Shown here piece by piece: positions 6,576 to 9,554 of a stretch of DNA of 9,554 nt. The stretch comes from Arcanobacterium_A sp034173665 (lineage in GTDB: Bacteria; Actinomycetota; Actinomycetes; Actinomycetales; Actinomycetaceae): contig JAXFDG010000133.1 in assembly GCA_034173665.1 (NCBI GenBank), positions 1 to 9,554 of the forward strand. Reading direction: 5' to 3'. Under the pieces are notes generated by a model. It worked only from the letters and a program-made list of their open reading frames with translations. It searched no databases and was not told the DNA's origin. Numbering within the stretch: position 1 is the first letter of the stretch; every line of letters begins with the position of its first letter. The translations under genes and the position numbers were made by a program.

Positions 6576-6596
6576 TAATGATAACGATTATCATTA
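6576..6596. promoter_or_regulatory. Fur/Zur-type operator (21-bp palindrome)
   Basis: Two perfect nine-base arms, TAATGATAA (6576-6584) and TTATCATTA (6588-6596), flank the centre CGA. The pattern TGATAA-N3-TTATCA matches Fur-superfamily boxes and resembles the actinobacterial Zur consensus TGAAAAT-G-ATTTTCA. It does not resemble a DtxR/IdeR box (TTAGG-type). It abuts the -10 and covers the predicted transcription start, the classic position for repression. Zur (zinc) is my preferred factor, based on known Zur control of related surface-anchored repeat genes in corynebacteria, recalled rather than checked. Fur or another member is possible. Confidence 0.75.
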
Positions 6597-6614
6597 CTGG
6601 AAAGGTTTTGGCTC

Positions 6615-9296
6615 GTGTCGTTCCACAAATCGCACGCAAAAAATAAAGCGCTAGCTACACTCTCCTACCTAATTATCGCAACGCTAATTATCACGCTATT
6701 CACACCACGTTTCGTGATTGCGCAAACAGATAACACACAACCCGTTGGTGATGTTCCGGTAACCAACATGACCACTAACCATATTAAGGATCCAGTCACC
6801 GGAAAAGATTTAATCCTCCGTACTCATGTTGATGCTGGGCACGTATTTTGGAACCGTGAAACACAACAACTCGAAATGGGTGTGATAGACGGGAAAACTC
6901 TCCGCCCCGCAAACGAAGTAGCAATCCGAGTTGGTCCAGATGCATATCGCGGAAAAGATGCATCACGCATTGTGGTACCGGACGATCCAGTATTTTCAGT
7001 ACTTGGAGAGCCAGGGACAATCCTTTGGAACAGCCCCCGTGAAAATCGGTGGACTTTCAATCCTGTCTGGGCAGGTCTCGGAGCAGGAAAATCTTTTCCA
7101 GCAAATATTGATCCAAGCTCCCTTACCTTAGAACTTGTGGATGTTAAAGGGCCTGGCTGGCTCGCAATTTGGTGGCATAAATATTCGAACAACACGATGA
7201 ATTTAGATTTTGACTCTCGTCCCGGTGGCAAGCGTACAAAACCCATTGCAATTGGCGACCATTGGCACCTGAATTGGAGCTTCAGCAAGCAAGGACGCTA
7301 CACCATAACCTGGAAAACCACAGCACGTACCACAACCGGAGAAACAATTGAATCAGAACCAATCGATATTCTCTGGCTCGTTGGTGAAGATCAGTATGTT
7401 GGACTTCCTGAAGGAACCACTCCTCGCGATATTCCTACAGAAGAACTAGTTGGGATTGATAACACCGCACCAGAACCTGTAAACGAAGAAGATCCTGTAG
7501 CTCCGGAAACCCCAAACAATCCGAGCGTTCCAAGCACACCTGCTGAACCAGAATCTCCTGCGGAACCGGTATCCCCAACTACTCCGGTAACCCCGGCACT
7601 CCCAGAAACTCCGATTACGGAACAGCCAACTCCGATTCTGCCAACTGAAAATAATCCTCTACGCTTAGAAACTGCTCCCACAGCAACAGCTCCAGAAGCG
7701 GGCTCTTATGTAATCGCCAAACCGGGGCACTTCGATTTGGCGTTCTCCGCTGCCGCTAGAACACGCTCGGTCGCAGGTCTAAACGCTGCATTAATAGATT
7801 CGTCTGAGCCAGGAAAAGATATCGCGCGAGCTTCCCATACGGTAGTGATTCCAGTTCCTGATTCAACCATTTCTGAACTTCAAACCGCAGGAAATCACGC
7901 TGCGTTAGCAACTCTTGGCACAGCTGGAACTAAAGTTTGGTCGCTACCCGATGTGCAAAACCCGGATTTAGTCTGGCTTGGTTGGAACACTGAACAAATG
8001 CCAGCTGAAAGACTCGGGGAAAATTCGCGTATCGGAATCACGAAACACTATGGCCCTGGAGAAGTGGCACAGTGGACGGCCGGAGGAATTTATCCGGACG
8101 AAATATTGCTTACGACTACCGACCCTGGCCGCACGCTAAATATGCCAGTGGCAACCCATATGCATATGGTGACAACTTTTACGCAGCCAGGACTCCACGA
8201 AGTGGAACACACCTTTGCCGATGAACTCGGAGAGCAGGTTAGCTATACCACCTACTTCGCCGTCGGTGATAAAACTATTGCAGAGCTTCAAAAGGTAGCT
8301 AAAAACGCTGCTGAACTCACCACTACAAATTCCGGCACAAATGCGGAAGCTGATGAAAAAGGGAATTCTGCCGCGCAATCAACAGAAAACAACGCTGCGG
8401 CAAATGCCGGCGCTGGAACTGAGGTAGCGGAAACACGGTGTATTCCAACCACTATTCGTCGTGAGGCAACCGTAGAAGAAGCCCAGAATTTACAAAATTC
8501 TAATTCTGCTAATTCGCGAAATATTGCAACTACAACACTGACTTTTAATGTTGGCAGTGGAGCTGGAATCAGTAGCGGCCACTTCGATCTTGGGCCAGGC
8601 ATTGAGAACGGGAAAGTAACTGCAAAACTAAAGGACGACCGAACCCAGCCAGCACAGTGGATTGACCCAGCAAGTGTTTCTTTTGCTCTTGGCGATGCAA
8701 GTGCAATCACCGCACCGGAATTATTAAACTTTGTGGCCACTCCTGGCAGCAAAGTTTGGATGATTTCTTCAGTACAGCAACAAAACGTGCCGTGGATCGG
8801 AATGAATTCACAACGTCCAGAAATCGTTAATGGCACCACCGGAACGGTGAAGTTCACCTTAAAGAGCGTCGCCGGCCCAGGAAAGATTGCCGTTTTCGAG
8901 TCCGGAGCGCTCGGTGCGGGAGTTGGTCGCAAACTATTTACTGCACCTGGATCAAGCTTCACCCTTGCGAAAAATACCCATGCACACTACAACTGGGTAT
9001 TCACTCAGCCGGGAACTTATCGAGTAAGTATTGCCATGGAAGTTGAACAAACCTCTGCCGCAGCTACTGTAAGTTCTGCAGAAGCAAAGACTGACGTAGA
9101 ACTTGGCCCAAATGGTCGGCCAATGATTTCTGTGGTGGTAGGTAAAACCGCAACTGATGAAGACTGCGAACTCGCATTAACTGGAAATACAAATATTTCC
9201 ACGCTAATCGCACTATTAATTACCGTATTTAGTGTGGGTATCGTCTTTAGAGTGACGCCGCGGTTCAAGAACTATTTAAACACTTTCAGATCTTAA
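6615..9296 (+). CDS. Sortase-anchored surface protein with three 'choice-of-anchor M' modules
   Basis: An 893-aa secreted, wall-anchored protein. The signal peptide spans 1-36, with a K/H-rich start, a hydrophobic core at 14-29 and probable cleavage after VIA (A36). Three related modules follow: about 66-257, 369-552 and 653-810. Each opens with an HxD (H71VD, H372FD, H656FD), has a GPG turn (179, 480, 754) and closes with an HxH followed by an aromatic/PG strand: DHWHLNWSFSKQGRYTI, THMHMVTTFTQPGLHEV and THAHYNWVFTQPGTYRV. These match the actinobacterial surface-anchored repeat family (TIGR03769-type, from memory). A Pro-rich stalk (286-343) and an Ala/Asn-rich linker (about 565-605) separate the modules. 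The C-terminus is a sorting signal: LALTG (853-857), a hydrophobic stretch (861-878) and a basic tail. The only cysteines are C609 and C851. The start is GTG with GGAAAGG nine bases upstream (6599-6605). A Fur/Zur box controls its promoter. No ABC transporter is adjacent. Function is probably metal-scarcity-linked capture or binding (inference). Confidence 0.88.
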   Translation: MSFHKSHAKNKALATLSYLIIATLIITLFTPRFVIAQTDNTQPVGDVPVTNMTTNHIKDPVTGKDLILRTHVDAGHVFWNRETQQLEMGVIDGKTLRPANEVAIRVGPDAYRGKDASRIVVPDDPVFSVLGEPGTILWNSPRENRWTFNPVWAGLGAGKSFPANIDPSSLTLELVDVKGPGWLAIWWHKYSNNTMNLDFDSRPGGKRTKPIAIGDHWHLNWSFSKQGRYTITWKTTARTTTGETIESEPIDILWLVGEDQYVGLPEGTTPRDIPTEELVGIDNTAPEPVNEEDPVAPETPNNPSVPSTPAEPESPAEPVSPTTPVTPALPETPITEQPTPILPTENNPLRLETAPTATAPEAGSYVIAKPGHFDLAFSAAARTRSVAGLNAALIDSSEPGKDIARASHTVVIPVPDSTISELQTAGNHAALATLGTAGTKVWSLPDVQNPDLVWLGWNTEQMPAERLGENSRIGITKHYGPGEVAQWTAGGIYPDEILLTTTDPGRTLNMPVATHMHMVTTFTQPGLHEVEHTFADELGEQVSYTTYFAVGDKTIAELQKVAKNAAELTTTNSGTNAEADEKGNSAAQSTENNAAANAGAGTEVAETRCIPTTIRREATVEEAQNLQNSNSANSRNIATTTLTFNVGSGAGISSGHFDLGPGIENGKVTAKLKDDRTQPAQWIDPASVSFALGDASAITAPELLNFVATPGSKVWMISSVQQQNVPWIGMNSQRPEIVNGTTGTVKFTLKSVAGPGKIAVFESGALGAGVGRKLFTAPGSSFTLAKNTHAHYNWVFTQPGTYRVSIAMEVEQTSAAATVSSAEAKTDVELGPNGRPMISVVVGKTATDEDCELALTGNTNISTLIALLITVFSVGIVFRVTPRFKNYLNTFRS
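7494..7613 (+). repeat. P-x-x stalk within the surface protein (14 prolines at period three)
   Basis: From residue 294 to 333, every third residue is Pro without exception: 14 prolines at 294, 297 and so on to 333. The intervening residues are mostly Ala, Glu, Ser, Thr and Val. This should form an extended polyproline-II-like rod spacing module one from module two. Irregular prolines flank it (286, 288, 338, 340, 343). Confidence 0.85.
9171..9293 (+). other. Cell-wall sorting signal (LALTG, membrane segment, basic tail)
   Basis: LALTG (residues 853-857) is an LAxTG variant, which in actinobacteria is the motif of class E sortases. It is followed by a hydrophobic segment from ISTLIALLITVFSVGIVF and a tail with R879, R883, K885 and R892. 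The window contains no sortase gene, so a housekeeping sortase elsewhere is implied. Confidence 0.75.
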
Positions 9297-9350
9297 GGTT
9301 TTAATGCCTGTTTTAAAGTTTTAAGACCTGAAAAATCTGCTGAGTTTCTT

Positions 9351-9402
9351 TTTAAGGCTCGAGATCGTCCTCATACAGCAAGGGCGATTCTCGGGCCTTA
9401 AA
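9351..9402 (+). terminator. Long hairpin between convergent genes, probable terminator
   Basis: The left arm (9351-9371) pairs with the right arm (9381-9402) over 21 pairs, with two G-U wobbles and a single-base bulge, around a nine-base loop. The wobbles are pairs only in plus-strand RNA and become A-C mismatches in minus-strand RNA, so the structure is best fitted to the transcript of the surface-protein gene. No T-run follows at once; five T's appear at 9411-9415. It ends four bases from the stop codon of the convergent gene and may serve both. A weaker stem, AGGTTTTAA with TTAAGACCT (9296-9329), precedes it. Confidence 0.6.
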
Positions 9403-9406
9403 GATT

Positions 9407-9554
9407 CTAATTTTTCGGAATAGAGTTCCGAACTATTTTCAATTCTTCTTTGAACTCTGATTCAATACGCCGAGATTCCAAAGTTTTCTGAATTGCTTTG
9501 CGCCAGAGTTTTGCCGGGATTACTATCTCTTCGCCACCATTTTCTGCAGTAGTA
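9407..9554 (-). CDS. Unrecognised protein, C-terminal 48 residues only
   Basis: An open frame entering from the right edge on the minus strand ends at TAG (9407-9409). The visible tail includes IVIPAKLWRKAIQ and a highly charged, probably helical segment (TLESRRIESEFKEELK) ending IPKN. There is no transmembrane segment and I recognise no family. That it is a real gene is suggested by the frame being open to the edge, its charged helical composition, and its stop lying directly beside the strong hairpin. It is convergent with the surface-protein gene. The evidence is limited because the start and most of the gene lie outside the window. Confidence 0.5.
   Translation of the reverse strand, partial: TTAENGGEEIVIPAKLWRKAIQKTLESRRIESEFKEELKIVRNSIPKN

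Noticed and set aside
6824..7288. Minus-strand open frame of 154 codons opposite module one
   Set aside because: It is a shadow of module one with no family resemblance and no initiation signals.
7391..7681. Minus-strand open frame encoding a collagen-like Gly-x-x protein
   Set aside because: It is the complement of the plus-strand P-x-x stalk: CCN proline codons read as NGG glycine codons in reverse. It has no ribosome site or promoter of its own.
8288..8962. Minus-strand open frame of 224 codons inside the surface-protein gene
   Set aside because: It lies wholly opposite a well-supported gene with clear domains, and its translation shows no recognisable fold, only low-complexity Ser/Phe/Ala-rich sequence.
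9296..9329. Short stem AGGTTTTAA/TTAAGACCT right after the surface-protein stop
   Set aside because: Nine weak pairs around a 16-base loop in an AT-rich tract with repeated TTTTAA are easily due to chance; the hairpin at 9351-9402 is far stronger.
1..9554. A hidden mobile element, phage defence locus or CRISPR array
   Set aside because: No transposase, integrase, repeat-spacer pattern, terminal inverted repeats or defence domains were seen. All genes of known type are metabolic, transport or envelope functions.

Overview
The window reads as a chromosomal stretch from an AT-rich actinobacterium. The partial lactate dehydrogenase resembles the Actinomycetaceae/Propionibacteriales type. The large surface protein belongs to the actinobacterial surface-anchored repeat ('choice-of-anchor M') group and ends in a class-E-like sorting motif, LALTG. 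At least one gene has leaderless-type promoter spacing, which is common in Actinobacteria. The genus cannot be fixed from sequence alone. I see no rRNA, tRNA, CRISPR array, insertion sequence or integrase.

Layout. (1) Positions 1-569, minus: 5' part of L-lactate dehydrogenase, cut by the window edge right after its catalytic His. (2) 570-753: divergent spacer with a long imperfect inverted repeat. (3) 754-1155, plus: small VOC/glyoxalase-fold protein, whose stop codon directly abuts the stop of (4) a cytoplasmic DsbA-like CGWC thioredoxin-fold protein (1156-1782, minus). (5) 1865-3202, minus: MFS efflux-type transporter, possibly cotranscribed with the DsbA-like gene. (6) 3443-5748, minus: a two-gene unit of a non-hydrolysing UDP-HexNAc 2-epimerase followed by a GT4 glycosyltransferase; both must start at TTG. 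(7) 5906-6511, plus: LysE/ArgO-family amino-acid exporter with a promoter placed for leaderless transcription. (8) 6615-9296, plus: an 893-aa secreted, sortase-anchored protein with three related modules, a strict P-x-x stalk and a Fur/Zur-type 21-bp palindrome overlapping its promoter. (9) 9351-9402: a 21-pair hairpin between this gene and the C-terminal end of an unrecognised convergent gene (9407-9554, minus).

Most of the window is ordinary housekeeping or envelope gene content. The epimerase/glycosyltransferase pair probably serves an amino-sugar-containing envelope glycan. The most interesting unit is the surface protein. A metal-responsive Fur-family repressor, most likely Zur, probably keeps it off until metal is scarce. 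Each of its three modules has an HxD near the start and an HxH near the end, which could bind metal. In other actinobacteria this protein class usually sits beside a TroABC-like ABC transporter; here it stands alone in the visible sequence, followed by a strong hairpin.
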